From NCBI RefSeq assembly GCF_018860975.1, contig NZ_JAHKQI010000002.1:1-64000 (forward strand): 64,000 nt of DNA. Direction: 5' to 3'. A program made the translations under genes and the position numbers. The stretch is from Lentibacter algarum. GTDB taxonomy: Bacteria; Pseudomonadota; Alphaproteobacteria; Rhodobacterales; Rhodobacteraceae. This document shows, piece after piece, positions 36,670-45,559 of this stretch (its first letter is position 1; the number at the start of each line of letters is the position of its first letter). The notes beneath the pieces were generated by a model. That model was not told the DNA's origin. It made no database searches and saw only the letters and a list, made by a program, of their open reading frames with translations.

Positions 36670-37457
36670 TGCTCTGCCAATACCTTTTCTATCCGCGCGA
36701 CATCTTCTGGGTTGTTGAGTTCCCAAAAAAGGCGGCCACGGGCTTCAACTTCGACACATTTTACAGGAACACCATTGTAAAGAAAGCGTAGCTGTTCGAG
36801 GCCTTCGAGCTTCTCCAAACCACACTCTGGCCAGCTTATGTAGGCCTTAAGCGCCTCCGGCCGGTAGGCGTAAACGCCGACATGGTGATAGACGGGAATG
36901 TCAGCACCCGGCACTTTCGCGGGGTCGATAAACGGTAGAACTTCTTTTGAAAAGTAGATCGCTCTGCCTTTGTCGCCGAACACAACTGTAGTTCCGCCCA
37001 CGCGGCCATTGGCACGGTCTTCTTTGAACATTGCGTAGGTTGTTGCGTCACATTGTAGAACAGGTGTTGCCATTTGCGCGCTCGCGTCAGCGGCCATTCC
37101 GGCGATCAGGTCTTCGACAAACCAAGGCGGTGTCAGCGGTGCGTCGCCTTGGAAGTTGATGAACAGATCGGCTTCAAGCTTCGCGACCTTCACAGCTTCT
37201 GCACAACGCGCTGTGCCGTTTTCGCGCTCTGGGCTGGTCATGATAACCGGCGCGTCAAAACCCTCGGCAGCGGCGCGGATGCGATCATCATCGGTGACGA
37301 CATAAACCTCGGAAACACCCGCGATCTGGCTTGCGGCTTCAAAGCTCATCTGGATCAAGCTCTTACTGCTGCCGTCTTTTTGCTTGAGCTCGACCAGAGG
37401 CTTTCCCGGGTAGCGAGTAGAGGCAAAACGAGCGGGTATGAGAACGATGACTTTCAT
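36666..37457 (-). CDS. kdsB: CMP-Kdo synthetase KdsB
   Basis: KdsB activates Kdo with CTP. The 263-residue protein has the N-terminal nucleotide-binding VLIPARFASTRYPGKPLVEL (residues 4-23), ERENGTARCAEAV, FINFQGDAPLTPPW and the YHHVGVYAYRPEAL region. It overlaps kdsD and kdsA by four bases at each end. Confidence 0.96.
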   Translation of the reverse strand: MKVIVLIPARFASTRYPGKPLVELKQKDGSSKSLIQMSFEAASQIAGVSEVYVVTDDDRIRAAAEGFDAPVIMTSPERENGTARCAEAVKVAKLEADLFINFQGDAPLTPPWFVEDLIAGMAADASAQMATPVLQCDATTYAMFKEDRANGRVGGTTVVFGDKGRAIYFSKEVLPFIDPAKVPGADIPVYHHVGVYAYRPEALKAYISWPECGLEKLEGLEQLRFLYNGVPVKCVEVEARGRLFWELNNPEDVARIEKVLAEQ

Positions 37458-38419
37458 GCGACACCTGCCCGGAGAAGATCGTGAATGTGAACAATTCCGG
37501 CGGGGCGCCTGGCGTCGTCAACCACCATAAGTGCTGAGATCTTTTTCTCGTTCAACAATGCAAGCGCCTGTGCTGCGAAGAGATCAGGGGTGATTGTCAC
37601 CGGATCAATTGTGGCAATTTCACCTGCTGTTTTTTCCATAAGATTGCCCATATGGCGGCGCAAGTCACCGTCAGAAATAACGCCGATCAGCGTGCCGTTT
37701 TCCAGCACGCCGGTTATGCCAAAGCCTTTTGATGTCATAGACAAGAGCACATCCGACATCGGTGTATCAGTTTCGACTGTGGGGACTTTCTCGCCTTTGT
37801 GCATGAGGTCAGCAACACGAGAAAGCTGCGCGCCGAGCTTACCGCCCGGGTGATTTTTGAGGAAGTCATCACTGCCAAAACCGCGTTGCTCCATGACGGA
37901 AACAGCCAGCGCGTCACCGAGAGCAAGCGTTAGAGTTGTCGAAGTTGTCGGCGCCATGCCGATCGCGCAGGCTTCGGGTAGGTTTGGCAGGTTGAGCTTG
38001 TAATCGGCCGCGTTCATCAAGGTGCTACTGATGTTCGACGAGATCGCCACCATCGGGATATTGAAGCGCCGCGTGTGCAGCAGTATGTCGCTGAGTTCTT
38101 TGGTTTCACCGGAGTTTGAAATCAGCAGACAGATGTCATCATCGGTGATCATGCCCAAGTCACCATGGCTCGCTTCCGAGGCGTGAACAAAATATGATGG
38201 CGTGCCCGTGCTGGCAAAAGTCGCTGACATTTTGCGCCCGATATGGCCCGATTTACCAACGCCGGAAATGATCACCCGACCCTTGGTTTTCAGGACAAGC
38301 TCGACTACATCGGCGAAGTCTTCTGGCAAGGCCTCAACCATTTCCAAAATGGCGTTTGCTTCAGTCTTCAGCACGCGCCTTGCGGAGCGCACGATGGGGA
38401 GATCATCTGCTTGGGTCAT
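37454..38419 (-). CDS. kdsD: Arabinose-5-phosphate isomerase (KdsD/KpsF family)
   Basis: This isomerase makes D-arabinose-5-phosphate from ribulose-5-phosphate, the first step to Kdo. The 321-residue protein has a SIS domain (GRVIISGVGKSGHIGRKMSATFASTGTPSYFVHASEASHGDLGM, in pieces) and two C-terminal CBS domains (from ~residue 205). ATG at 38419 follows AGAGG. The frame extends seven codons to a TTG at 38440, which has no ribosome site. It is the first gene of the kdsDBA-rfbCBDA operon. Confidence 0.94.
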   Translation of the reverse strand: MTQADDLPIVRSARRVLKTEANAILEMVEALPEDFADVVELVLKTKGRVIISGVGKSGHIGRKMSATFASTGTPSYFVHASEASHGDLGMITDDDICLLISNSGETKELSDILLHTRRFNIPMVAISSNISSTLMNAADYKLNLPNLPEACAIGMAPTTSTTLTLALGDALAVSVMEQRGFGSDDFLKNHPGGKLGAQLSRVADLMHKGEKVPTVETDTPMSDVLLSMTSKGFGITGVLENGTLIGVISDGDLRRHMGNLMEKTAGEIATIDPVTITPDLFAAQALALLNEKKISALMVVDDARRPAGIVHIHDLLRAGVA

Positions 38420-38464
38420 CTGACCTCTTTCACTGTTCAAACGGGCTTTCCCGCCTGTTTTGTT

Positions 38465-39706
38465 CTAGTGGTCGTGAGCGGTTTTGACAAGTTCAGGCAA
38501 GTCGACAGCTGCTCGTCGCACTCCTATCCACATAAGCAGGCTTGAGCCAATAAAATAGAGGGCTACGGCTAAATATTGCGTCTCCAGCCCGATACCAGCA
38601 TCGATGCCCCATCCGGTGATGCCTGGGCCAATAGCTGAACCGAGCACCATGATCGCCGCGGCAAGCGCTTTGATCGAACCGATGTGTGCGGTGCCGTAGA
38701 ACTCGGCCCAGAAGGCGCTGGGCAGAGTGGAATGTGCGCCCGACGACATGCCGAAAAGCACGAACCCAAGCAGCAAGCCCCAAGGGCCGCCGGCAAGCGC
38801 GAAGACGACGAAAGCGAGCACAGCAGGGAGGTGCATAAATGGGATCAGCCGTGCGGTTCCGATACGGTCAAGCGCCCATCCCGTGAGCAACATCGAGATG
38901 ATCGTGGCGGCGGTATAGACAGGGAACATCGCCACGAATGTGACATGCGCGATGCCTTTGATCTCGGAGTAATGCACTTGATGAAACATCAGCGCAGTGC
39001 CCCACGCGGCGGGGCCGAGAAGCGTCGGAACCATGCACCAGAACAACCGGTGCTTCACGGCTTGGTTTCGTGTCCATTGGCGAGCGTTCATGCCCAGAGA
39101 TTGCGAAGAATGTGCGATAGATTGCGGCGTGCGCTCTTGCCGCAATAGCCCTGTTAAAATAGGGATGCCAGCCAAGACAGCAAGCGCCGAAACAACCCAA
39201 AGAATGCGCCAGTCATAGACCGTAAGCAAGAACACAAACAGTAGGGGTAAAAGGGCTTGTCCGACACTTACCCCGAGTGAGGCGATAGAGAGCGCGCGGC
39301 CGCGTGTGGCAGTGAACCAGCGGGCCATCGCAACCACCGCGATGTGGTTTGTCATGCCTTGCCCGGTGATACGCAGAGAGAAAATGACAACAGGCAAAAG
39401 CCATAGCGCCGAGAGGCTGGCCATGAAGATGCAAGCGCTTGCAAGAAGCACCAAAATGACAGGGCCGAGGGTGCGAACGCGGTAGTGATCAGTAAGCCCG
39501 CCAGCCCAGACCATGACCAAGGCGGAAGCGAGGGTTCCGAGGGCATAAATACCGCCCCATTCACCATGTGACAGGCCAAACTCTGCACGGATTTCTCCGG
39601 CGAAAACCGAGATGAAAAACGTCTGACCGAAGCTCGACATGAAGGTGAGCAACGCGCCAGCAAGGAGCCAGCGAAGGTTACTTTTGAGGAATGCGATTGT
39701 GCTCAT
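38465..39706 (-). CDS. Major facilitator superfamily transporter
   Basis: The 413-residue protein has 12 predicted hydrophobic helices. GGIYALGTLASALVMVWAGGLTDHYRVRTLGP holds the MFS motif A-like DHYRVR loop. The central loop and C-terminal half (ALDRIGTARLIPF) repeat the pattern. It resembles the OFA/monocarboxylate group in layout, but I cannot name a substrate. It stands alone, upstream of kdsD in the same orientation with 45 bases between, and its upstream region is rich in inverted repeats, which suggests dedicated regulation. Confidence 0.9.
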   Translation of the reverse strand: MSTIAFLKSNLRWLLAGALLTFMSSFGQTFFISVFAGEIRAEFGLSHGEWGGIYALGTLASALVMVWAGGLTDHYRVRTLGPVILVLLASACIFMASLSALWLLPVVIFSLRITGQGMTNHIAVVAMARWFTATRGRALSIASLGVSVGQALLPLLFVFLLTVYDWRILWVVSALAVLAGIPILTGLLRQERTPQSIAHSSQSLGMNARQWTRNQAVKHRLFWCMVPTLLGPAAWGTALMFHQVHYSEIKGIAHVTFVAMFPVYTAATIISMLLTGWALDRIGTARLIPFMHLPAVLAFVVFALAGGPWGLLLGFVLFGMSSGAHSTLPSAFWAEFYGTAHIGSIKALAAAIMVLGSAIGPGITGWGIDAGIGLETQYLAVALYFIGSSLLMWIGVRRAAVDLPELVKTAHDH

Positions 39707-39922
39707 GCATCAGGTTTCGGGCAGCAGCACCGAAAAGGAAAGGGCTAATTTGGCAGAGCACCGTGCGGTGGGGTTAACGGGTGTTTGTTGCGAGAAAGCG
39801 CGCTGCACAACCCGTGCAGCAAATAGTGCATACCACAGTGCATAATGGATGCAGACGGTTCTGGAGCCGCGTGGCCTGCGAAATATGGTTAATGCACCGC
39901 ACGCGGTGAGGGAGGCAAAGGG
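39707..39922. promoter_or_regulatory. Dyad-rich intergenic region upstream of the MFS gene
   Basis: This 216-base gap lies between the secreted-protein gene and the MFS gene (both minus). It contains CACCG-TG-CGGTG (39759-39770), GCTGCAC-AACCC-GTGCAGC (39802-39820), the direct repeat AGTGCATA (39825-39832 and 39837-39844, 12-base spacing), and CACCGC-AC-GCGGTG (39895-39908). All are exact. The leftmost ones are placed to control the MFS promoter. The last one, 15 bases from the stop at 39923, may instead be a weak terminator of the secreted-protein gene. Confidence 0.5.
39802..39820. repeat. Perfect inverted repeat GCTGCAC-N5-GTGCAGC
   Basis: Seven-base arms with a five-base spacer (AACCC), followed five bases later by the AGTGCATA direct repeats. 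It has operator-like geometry upstream of the MFS gene. Confidence 0.6.
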
Positions 39923-40783
39923 TTACCGAAGTCCGAAAACATCAAACACTTCTGAGAGATAAGCATAGCGGATTTTGCTTTTACCTGAGTCCAGAATGAA
40001 GACCTGTCCGATAGCCACGTCTCGAATATTTTTCTCGGCGCGATAAGCGGCCAAGAGCGAACGTGAGATAGAGATGTTAGCTCTGACTGTTTTGATGTCG
40101 CTGTCGATGCAAGGAACGTAACTAGGGTCTTTCCATGATGTGCCCTCATCATAGGCCAGCTTAACTTTGGCGCTCAGACCGGCAGAACTATTGTAACACT
40201 CAAGTTTGCCACCGACAAAATCATTGAGCTTAACTCGGGAGTCTTTGAATGAACTGAGGTCTTTAAGAGTCCTTTGTTTTGGGTCGTAGAGAATTGGCCA
40301 ACTGGTAACGACATTGTCGGGAGCTTCAAAAGCATAGGAGACATGAATACGATCAGGATCGATACCGCTTTCATACAGCTTCTCGGTGTAGCATCGGGCG
40401 AAAAAAGTCTCTTCGTCTGCTTTACCGGAAAAGCTCTTTTGAGCCTTTTTGGCCAAGATACGCAACGCGCATTCACGGCTATTGCGAGTTACATTTGGCG
40501 AAAGGCCACGAACATACCCGTGTTCATTCATAAGTTTATTGAGGGTTCTATAGTTACCCAGTCTTGGATCACGCTTTATCTCTCTAAGCGCCTCGCTGAT
40601 CTCTTTTGTAAATGAGGCGGTGATAGTTAGCTCTTCGCCCGGTTTCAGGGTGGGTGAACTATAATGATAAGTCTTGCCATACTGGGTTTGCGGGTCACCC
40701 AATGTCCAGTGTGCCTCTTGAGCAAACGCAAGTGTGGGAAGGCAGCAAAAAAGCAGAGCGAGGCGTGTTGTGTTATGTGGCAT
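39923..40783 (-). CDS. Secreted protein of unknown function
   Basis: The 286-residue product has a signal peptide (TTRLALLFCCLPTLAFAQ, cut near AQ-EAHW) and four cysteines in the mature part (RECALR, ARCYTE, LECYNS, VPCIDS), compatible with two disulfides. I recognise no domain. The region looks more AT-rich by eye than the flanking genes, a possible sign of transfer, but I did not compute it. It lies between the TPP enzyme and the MFS gene in the same orientation, with 182 and 216 bases on either side, so it is probably a single-gene unit. Confidence 0.75.
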   Translation of the reverse strand: MPHNTTRLALLFCCLPTLAFAQEAHWTLGDPQTQYGKTYHYSSPTLKPGEELTITASFTKEISEALREIKRDPRLGNYRTLNKLMNEHGYVRGLSPNVTRNSRECALRILAKKAQKSFSGKADEETFFARCYTEKLYESGIDPDRIHVSYAFEAPDNVVTSWPILYDPKQRTLKDLSSFKDSRVKLNDFVGGKLECYNSSAGLSAKVKLAYDEGTSWKDPSYVPCIDSDIKTVRANISISRSLLAAYRAEKNIRDVAIGQVFILDSGKSKIRYAYLSEVFDVFGLR

Positions 40784-40917
40784 GGCGGTGGTCTACCCAG
40801 CGGTTGTTTCGGTTTTTCCTTGAAACGTGACTGATGGGTCGTGTTGGCGTCAAGAGGTGATAATAGATACCTGAGCATTGCTTAGAAATGTGATGCCGGT
40901 TTTGTCCGAGAGCTGGG

Positions 40918-40953
40918 GAGCCTCCGGCGGGGATATTTGGAACAAGAAAAAGT
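40918..40953. repeat. Rhodobacteraceae-type extragenic GC-rich repeat
   Basis: GAGCCTCCGGCGGGGATATTTGG followed by AACAAGAAAAAG matches, from memory, a short element scattered after genes in many Rhodobacteraceae genomes (CTCCGGCGGG-x-TATTTGG-x-AAGA). CCTCCGGCGG can form a small hairpin. It lies 13 bases beyond the stop of the TPP enzyme gene, so it may act in 3' end formation. I see no second copy in the window. Confidence 0.55.
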
Positions 40954-40965
40954 GCGGGCGCTGAT

Positions 40966-42582
40966 TTAGATGCGCATGCGGGGGACATCGAGGGGGTCGA
41001 GGCGGAGCTCTATGAGGATCGGTTTGCTGCGGGTCTCAAGTGCTGTGAGCGCGGCTTCAAGCTCTTCGTTTGAGGTGACTTCAAAGCCCTGACCGCCAAG
41101 TGAGGTTGCGGTGTCGGCAAAGGAGGGCCAGTGAAACTCCGACAGGCCCGGATCCATTTTGCGATCAAGGAACTGAATGTGTTCGGCGCCGTAGGCTGAG
41201 TCGTTGGCGACGATTACGATTAAGTCGAGGCCGAGGCGCACGGCGGTGTTAAACTCGTTGATGCCCCCCATCATAAACCCGCCATCACCCGTGAACAAAA
41301 CGACAGGGCGCTCGGGCGCTGCGACACCGGCGCCGATGGCTTCCTGCAAGCCGATGCCGATTGAGCCGAAGTTTGTTGTTGCTACGAAACTGGCCGGATC
41401 ATTGACCGAGATGCGCACCCAGGACTCTGTCATGAAGCGGCCGCCGTCTGTCACAAGCAGGCGGTCTTTTGGCAGGGCGTCTTCAAGGCGCTGCAAGGCG
41501 TGAATGTAGTTGATGCAACCCGCTGCGGTTTTGTCGGCGGCGATCGGGTGATCTGTGAGAGTTTTGACATCAAGCTCGCGGGTGAAACCACTTGGGGTGA
41601 TCTCGGCCTCATCAAGCCAATAGAGGATCGTTTCGGCGGTAAGGGCAGCGTCTGCCACCAAGGCAGCGTCGGGGTGCAAACTGCCGCCGATAGCTGTTGG
41701 CTCAACGTCGATTTGCACGATGCGCTTGTCTTTCATCAGCTTGCCTTGATCGGTGGTAAAGGCATGCAGACTGGTTCCGAAGCAGATGATGCAGTCGGAT
41801 TGCGCGATCAGATCATAGGCGGCGGGCGTTGAGAGCGTGCCAAAAATCGCGATGTTATAGGGGTGATCGTTGAACAGGCCCTTGGCTTTGAGCGTTGTCG
41901 CGAGGGGGGCTTCAAGGCGGTCAGCGAGTTTGATCAGCTGTTCTCGTGCGCTGATAGCACCCGCACCGGCGAGGATCAGGGGGCGGCGCGCAGAGGCGAT
42001 CATCCCGATGGCTTGATCAAGAATGTCACCCTCGGCAACGCCGCCGGGAGCAGTGAAAACATCGAGCTTTTGCGCAGTGTAGCTGGCCTCTTGCCACATG
42101 TAGTCGGCTGGCATGTTGAGCACGATTGGCCGCCGTTCGACTTGTGCGCGGTAGAAGGCGCGGGCCACATCCATCGTTACGGTTTCAGGCGTGCGCATTT
42201 GTTCAAAGCCGGCACCTGTTGCTTTGATCACTTCGCGTTGGTCGATGCTTTGCAAGTGCCGAGGGTTTGCCGAGGGGGTGTCGCCGGCAAGCAGAACCAT
42301 CGGGATATGCCCGCGCGCTCCTTCTGTTAGGGCTGTCATGCAGTTTGTCAGGCCGGGGCCGTGGGTGACAGTTGCGACACCGACTTTACCAGCGACATGT
42401 GTGTAGGCCAGAGCCATGAGCACCGAGCTACCTTCATGTGCGGCGGGAACGAACGCGCCTTTTTGTTCGCGAACGAAACTGTCGACCATAAAGAGGTTTG
42501 CGTCGCCCATGAGGCCGAACATTGTTGTGACGCCGTGATCGCTGACAGCGCGGGCGATGTTTTGGTAGACGGTTGTGCTCAT
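40966..42582 (-). CDS. Thiamine-diphosphate enzyme, acetolactate-synthase-like
   Basis: The 538-residue protein has the three-domain layout of POX/AHAS-type enzymes. The N-terminal PYR domain has the catalytic Glu50 in PAAHEGSSVLMAL. A central domain starts near residue 185. The C-terminal PP domain has the ThDP motif GDGGFMMGGINEF (GDG to the distant N in VANDSAYG). There is no regulatory subunit gene nearby and the valine/isoleucine pathway is not in context, so a different 2-keto acid substrate is likely. ATG at 42582 follows CAGGAG. The upstream spacer holds a TTTGC/GCAAA dyad. Confidence 0.85.
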   Translation of the reverse strand: MSTTVYQNIARAVSDHGVTTMFGLMGDANLFMVDSFVREQKGAFVPAAHEGSSVLMALAYTHVAGKVGVATVTHGPGLTNCMTALTEGARGHIPMVLLAGDTPSANPRHLQSIDQREVIKATGAGFEQMRTPETVTMDVARAFYRAQVERRPIVLNMPADYMWQEASYTAQKLDVFTAPGGVAEGDILDQAIGMIASARRPLILAGAGAISAREQLIKLADRLEAPLATTLKAKGLFNDHPYNIAIFGTLSTPAAYDLIAQSDCIICFGTSLHAFTTDQGKLMKDKRIVQIDVEPTAIGGSLHPDAALVADAALTAETILYWLDEAEITPSGFTRELDVKTLTDHPIAADKTAAGCINYIHALQRLEDALPKDRLLVTDGGRFMTESWVRISVNDPASFVATTNFGSIGIGLQEAIGAGVAAPERPVVLFTGDGGFMMGGINEFNTAVRLGLDLIVIVANDSAYGAEHIQFLDRKMDPGLSEFHWPSFADTATSLGGQGFEVTSNEELEAALTALETRSKPILIELRLDPLDVPRMRI

Positions 42583-42631
42583 GGGTTTGCTCCTGTGGTT
42601 GCAGGAAACCTATCGCACTTTACGTGCGTGT

Positions 42632-42652
42632 TTTGCGCATACTTCATGCAAA
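42632..42652. promoter_or_regulatory. Candidate operator dyad TTTGC-N11-GCAAA
   Basis: A 21-base element with perfect five-base arms lies 50 bases upstream of the TPP enzyme start codon, near a TATG-rich AT tract. The size fits a dimeric regulator, but the regulator cannot be named from sequence alone. Confidence 0.35.
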
Positions 42653-42700
42653 TAGAAAAAAATATGCGACAAATTTACTAATCGGGTGAAAACGATGCGC

Positions 42701-44011
42701 TTAAAGCACGTATCCTGACAGATCAGCCGATTTCATCAGCTCGCCGAGATGCTCCTCAACAAAGGCGGCATTGACTGTGACGCTCTCTCCAGCACGGTCG
42801 GGGGCGGTGAACGATAGCTCTTCGAACACACGCTCAAGCACGGTGTAGAGCCTCCGCGCACCGATATTTTCAACAGTCGAGTTTACCTCGGCGGCGATCT
42901 TGGCGAGGGCCTTGATGCCTTCCGGCTCGAAGTTAACGGTGACTTCTTCGGTGGCCATCAGAGCGGTGTATTGCAGCGTCAGAGCGTTGTCGGTTTCGGT
43001 GAGGATGCGCACAAAGTCATCTTCTGTGAGCGCACGCAGTTCAACGCGGATCGGCAAGCGGCCTTGCAGCTCGGGGAGCAAATCAGACGGCTTGGCGATG
43101 TGGAAAGCACCGGAGGCGATGAACAGGATGTGGTCGGTTTTCACCGCGCCATGCTTGGTGCTGACGGTTGTGCCCTCAATCAGCGGCAGCAAGTCGCGCT
43201 GCACACCTTCGCGGGAAACATCGGCGCCTTGGGCGCTTTTGCGGGCGCAAACTTTGTCGATCTCGTCCAAGAAGACGATGCCATTTTGTTCAACATTCTC
43301 TAGTGCAGCTTTGGTGACGGTTTCATCATCGAGCAGCTTGTCGGCCTCATCGGAAATAAGCACATCGTAGCTTTCGGCAACGGTGAGCTTTTTGCGCGTG
43401 GTGCGCCCGCCCATGGCTTTGCCGAACATTTCGCCGAGGTTCATCATACCCGGTTGGCTTCCGGGCTGGCCGGGGATGTCGAACATGCCGCCCATCGGGT
43501 TTGAAGTGTCGGCGATGTCGAGCTCAATTACGGTGTCGTCAAGCTCGCCGGTTTTGAGCTTTTTGCGGAACATCTCGCGGGTGCCATCGCGGGCATCTTC
43601 ACCGGCGATGGCGGTGATAACACGCTCTTGTGCGGCCTCAAAGGCGCGGGCTTTCACGTCTTCGCGCATCAGCTCGCGGGTTTGGATGATCGCGGCATCA
43701 ACAAGGTCACGGATGATCTGCTCAACATCACGACCAACATAGCCAACCTCGGTGAACTTTGTCGCTTCCACCTTGAGGAAAGGCGCGCGCGCGAGCTTGG
43801 CGAGGCGGCGGGAAATTTCGGTTTTGCCGACACCAGTCGGGCCGATCATCAGGATGTTCTTGGGGTAGACTTCATCGCGCAGGTCGTCAGACAGTTGCTT
43901 ACGACGCCAGCGGTTACGAAGAGCAACAGCAACAGCGCGCTTTGCACCGGACTGGCCGATGATAAAGCGATCAAGCTCAGAAACGATTTCGCGGGGTGTT
44001 AGGTCGGTCAT
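42701..44011 (-). CDS. hslU: ATP-dependent protease ATPase subunit HslU
   Basis: HslU unfolds substrates for the HslV peptidase. The 436-residue AAA+ protein has [16 protein letters not shown] at the N-terminus, Walker [11 protein letters not shown] (residues 58-67), the intermediate I domain (~residues 110-235) and Walker [15 protein letters not shown]. Sensor and arginine-finger regions ([15 protein letters not shown]) are present, and it ends with the pocket-contacting DLSGYVL tail. It follows hslV by five bases. Confidence 0.97.
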   Translation of the reverse strand: MTDLTPREIVSELDRFIIGQSGAKRAVAVALRNRWRRKQLSDDLRDEVYPKNILMIGPTGVGKTEISRRLAKLARAPFLKVEATKFTEVGYVGRDVEQIIRDLVDAAIIQTRELMREDVKARAFEAAQERVITAIAGEDARDGTREMFRKKLKTGELDDTVIELDIADTSNPMGGMFDIPGQPGSQPGMMNLGEMFGKAMGGRTTRKKLTVAESYDVLISDEADKLLDDETVTKAALENVEQNGIVFLDEIDKVCARKSAQGADVSREGVQRDLLPLIEGTTVSTKHGAVKTDHILFIASGAFHIAKPSDLLPELQGRLPIRVELRALTEDDFVRILTETDNALTLQYTALMATEEVTVNFEPEGIKALAKIAAEVNSTVENIGARRLYTVLERVFEELSFTAPDRAGESVTVNAAFVEEHLGELMKSADLSGYVL

Positions 44012-44016
44012 GCTGG

Positions 44017-44574
44017 TTATCCCTTGATCGTTTCAACGGTGAGTTTGCCGTTGGTGTAAACGCAGATGTCAGAGGCGATGGCCATCGACTTACGGGCGAT
44101 GTCTTCGGCGCTCATGTCGGTGTCCATAAGTGCACGCGCGGCCGCGAGGGCGAAGTTGCCGCCAGAGCCGATAGCGGTGACGTCATGTTCCGGCTCAAGC
44201 ACATCGCCAGCGCCGGTGATCACGAAGAGATCTTTGCCGTCGGTGACGATCAGCATTGCTTCAAGTTTTTGCAAATACTTGTCGGTGCGCCAGTCTTTTG
44301 CCAGCTCGACACAGGCGCGCATGAGTTGGCCGGGTGTGGCTTCAAGCTTGGCCTCAAGCCGCTCAAGTAGCGTGAAGGCATCAGCCGTCGAGCCCGCAAA
44401 ACCAACCAAACAGTCGTGCCCACCCGGAGATATGCGCCGCACTTTGCGGGCAGTGCCTTTGATCACGGTTTGGCCGAGCGAAACTTGCCCGTCGCCTGCT
44501 ATCACAACCTCGCCGCCTTTTCTGACGCCGACGATGGTCGTGCCGTGCCAACCGGGGAAATCTGTATCTGCCAT
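44017..44574 (-). CDS. hslV: ATP-dependent protease peptidase subunit HslV
   Basis: HslV is the threonine protease of the HslUV complex. The 185-residue protein starts [11 protein letters not shown] and then [24 protein letters not shown]. The catalytic Thr should be Thr12 after removal of an 11-residue propeptide, as in alphaproteobacterial relatives and unlike the E. coli two-residue start. [28 protein letters not shown] is the conserved C-terminus. ATG at 44574 follows AGGAGG. The frame extends upstream to 44805, but those codons are antisense to the next gene. Confidence 0.97.
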   Translation of the reverse strand: MADTDFPGWHGTTIVGVRKGGEVVIAGDGQVSLGQTVIKGTARKVRRISPGGHDCLVGFAGSTADAFTLLERLEAKLEATPGQLMRACVELAKDWRTDKYLQKLEAMLIVTDGKDLFVITGAGDVLEPEHDVTAIGSGGNFALAAARALMDTDMSAEDIARKSMAIASDICVYTNGKLTVETIKG

Positions 44575-44668
44575 GCGGGCCTCCTGTCTTGAAAAGATAT
44601 ATGGCGGCTTGGGGGCGGGGGCGCAAGGTTTGGCTTGTTTGCTGGGTGTTTCAGGCGTAGCAGGCGGC

Positions 44669-45559
44669 ATGGATAAACATGTTACGATCTTTCTTGAGCC
44701 TGAAATGAAAACCAGCGCTGCGGCGGGTGAGCACAACTTTGTTGGTAAGGTTGAGGCGGTGCTGCGCGGCGGCGGATATGCGGTGTCATACGCTGACGAG
44801 GCCACGCGCGATGAGCCGTTTGAAGGCCATGCCTTGGTTCACATGAAAGCGCCGATGAATGCGCACACGCTCGTGATGCGACGTGCTTATGCCTACCCGT
44901 TTTGGGCGATTGAGGCGAGCGACAAGCGCTGGGAGTTTGACGTTGCCAAGACGCGGTTTAACCCTGAGATCGTAAAGATAACCAAGGCGCAACGCTTTGT
45001 CAGGAACAAACGCAACAAGATGTTTCCTGATGCTGTGACAAGCCGTGAGGGCTTTGTTTACATCCCGCTTCAAGGGCACATCTCTGAGCAGCGTTCGTTT
45101 CAGGCGGCGAGCCCGCTTGCGATGATCGAAGCCGTTTTGAAGCACGACAGCGAGCGCAAAATTGTGATCGGGCTGCACCCGAAAGAAAGCTATTCTAACA
45201 GTGACCTGGCTGCGCTTGAAGCGATCGAGAAAGCGCATGAGCGAGTGCAAATCGCGATGGGTGAGATGGAAACCTACCTACCCAAATGTGATTATGTCGT
45301 GACACAAAATTCGTCAGCGGCGTTCTTTGGATATTTCTTTCACAAACCCGCGGTGCTGTTTGGCAAGATCGACTTTCACCATATCGCGGCCAATGTGCAT
45401 GAGCTTGGAGCTGAGGAAGCTTTGCGCCAAGCACCAGATATGACGCCGGAATTCGAGCGCTACATTTGGTGGTTCTGGCAAGAACAGATGATCAACGCCG
45501 GACGGCCGGAAGCCGAAGCGCAGATTGCCGATAGGTTCCGCAAGCAGGGCTGGTTTTAG
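44669..45559 (+). CDS. Capsule-polysaccharide-transferase-like protein (KpsC/KpsS-like fold, weak)
   Basis: The 296-residue protein lacks a signal peptide. Its C-terminal half has features like those of KpsC/KpsS-type transferases. [14 protein letters not shown] resembles the plQ..D segment. [10 protein letters not shown] resembles the K.HP.e motif. [27 protein letters not shown] resembles the ad.vvt.NSs...Ga....kPv..lG motif. These enzymes add Kdo-type sugars, and the kdsDBA genes are a few kilobases away. The similarity is by pattern, not alignment. ATG at 44669 gives the natural N-terminus; a much longer open frame to 44066 is antisense to hslV. It shares its last four bases with the ZIP gene. 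Confidence 0.6.
   Translation: MDKHVTIFLEPEMKTSAAAGEHNFVGKVEAVLRGGGYAVSYADEATRDEPFEGHALVHMKAPMNAHTLVMRRAYAYPFWAIEASDKRWEFDVAKTRFNPEIVKITKAQRFVRNKRNKMFPDAVTSREGFVYIPLQGHISEQRSFQAASPLAMIEAVLKHDSERKIVIGLHPKESYSNSDLAALEAIEKAHERVQIAMGEMETYLPKCDYVVTQNSSAAFFGYFFHKPAVLFGKIDFHHIAANVHELGAEEALRQAPDMTPEFERYIWWFWQEQMINAGRPEAEAQIADRFRKQGWF

Noticed and set aside
38430-38466. Terminator between the MFS gene and kdsD
   Set aside because: GCGGG-AAAG-CCCG gives only a very short stem with no proper T-run on the minus strand.
40784-40965. Small RNA or riboswitch before the secreted-protein gene
   Set aside because: The only recognisable item is the extragenic repeat at 40918; the rest has no conserved-looking structure.
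44066-44668. Long open reading frame extending the KpsC/S-like gene upstream
   Set aside because: The extension is the antisense of hslV, which has clear catalytic motifs and a strong ribosome site.
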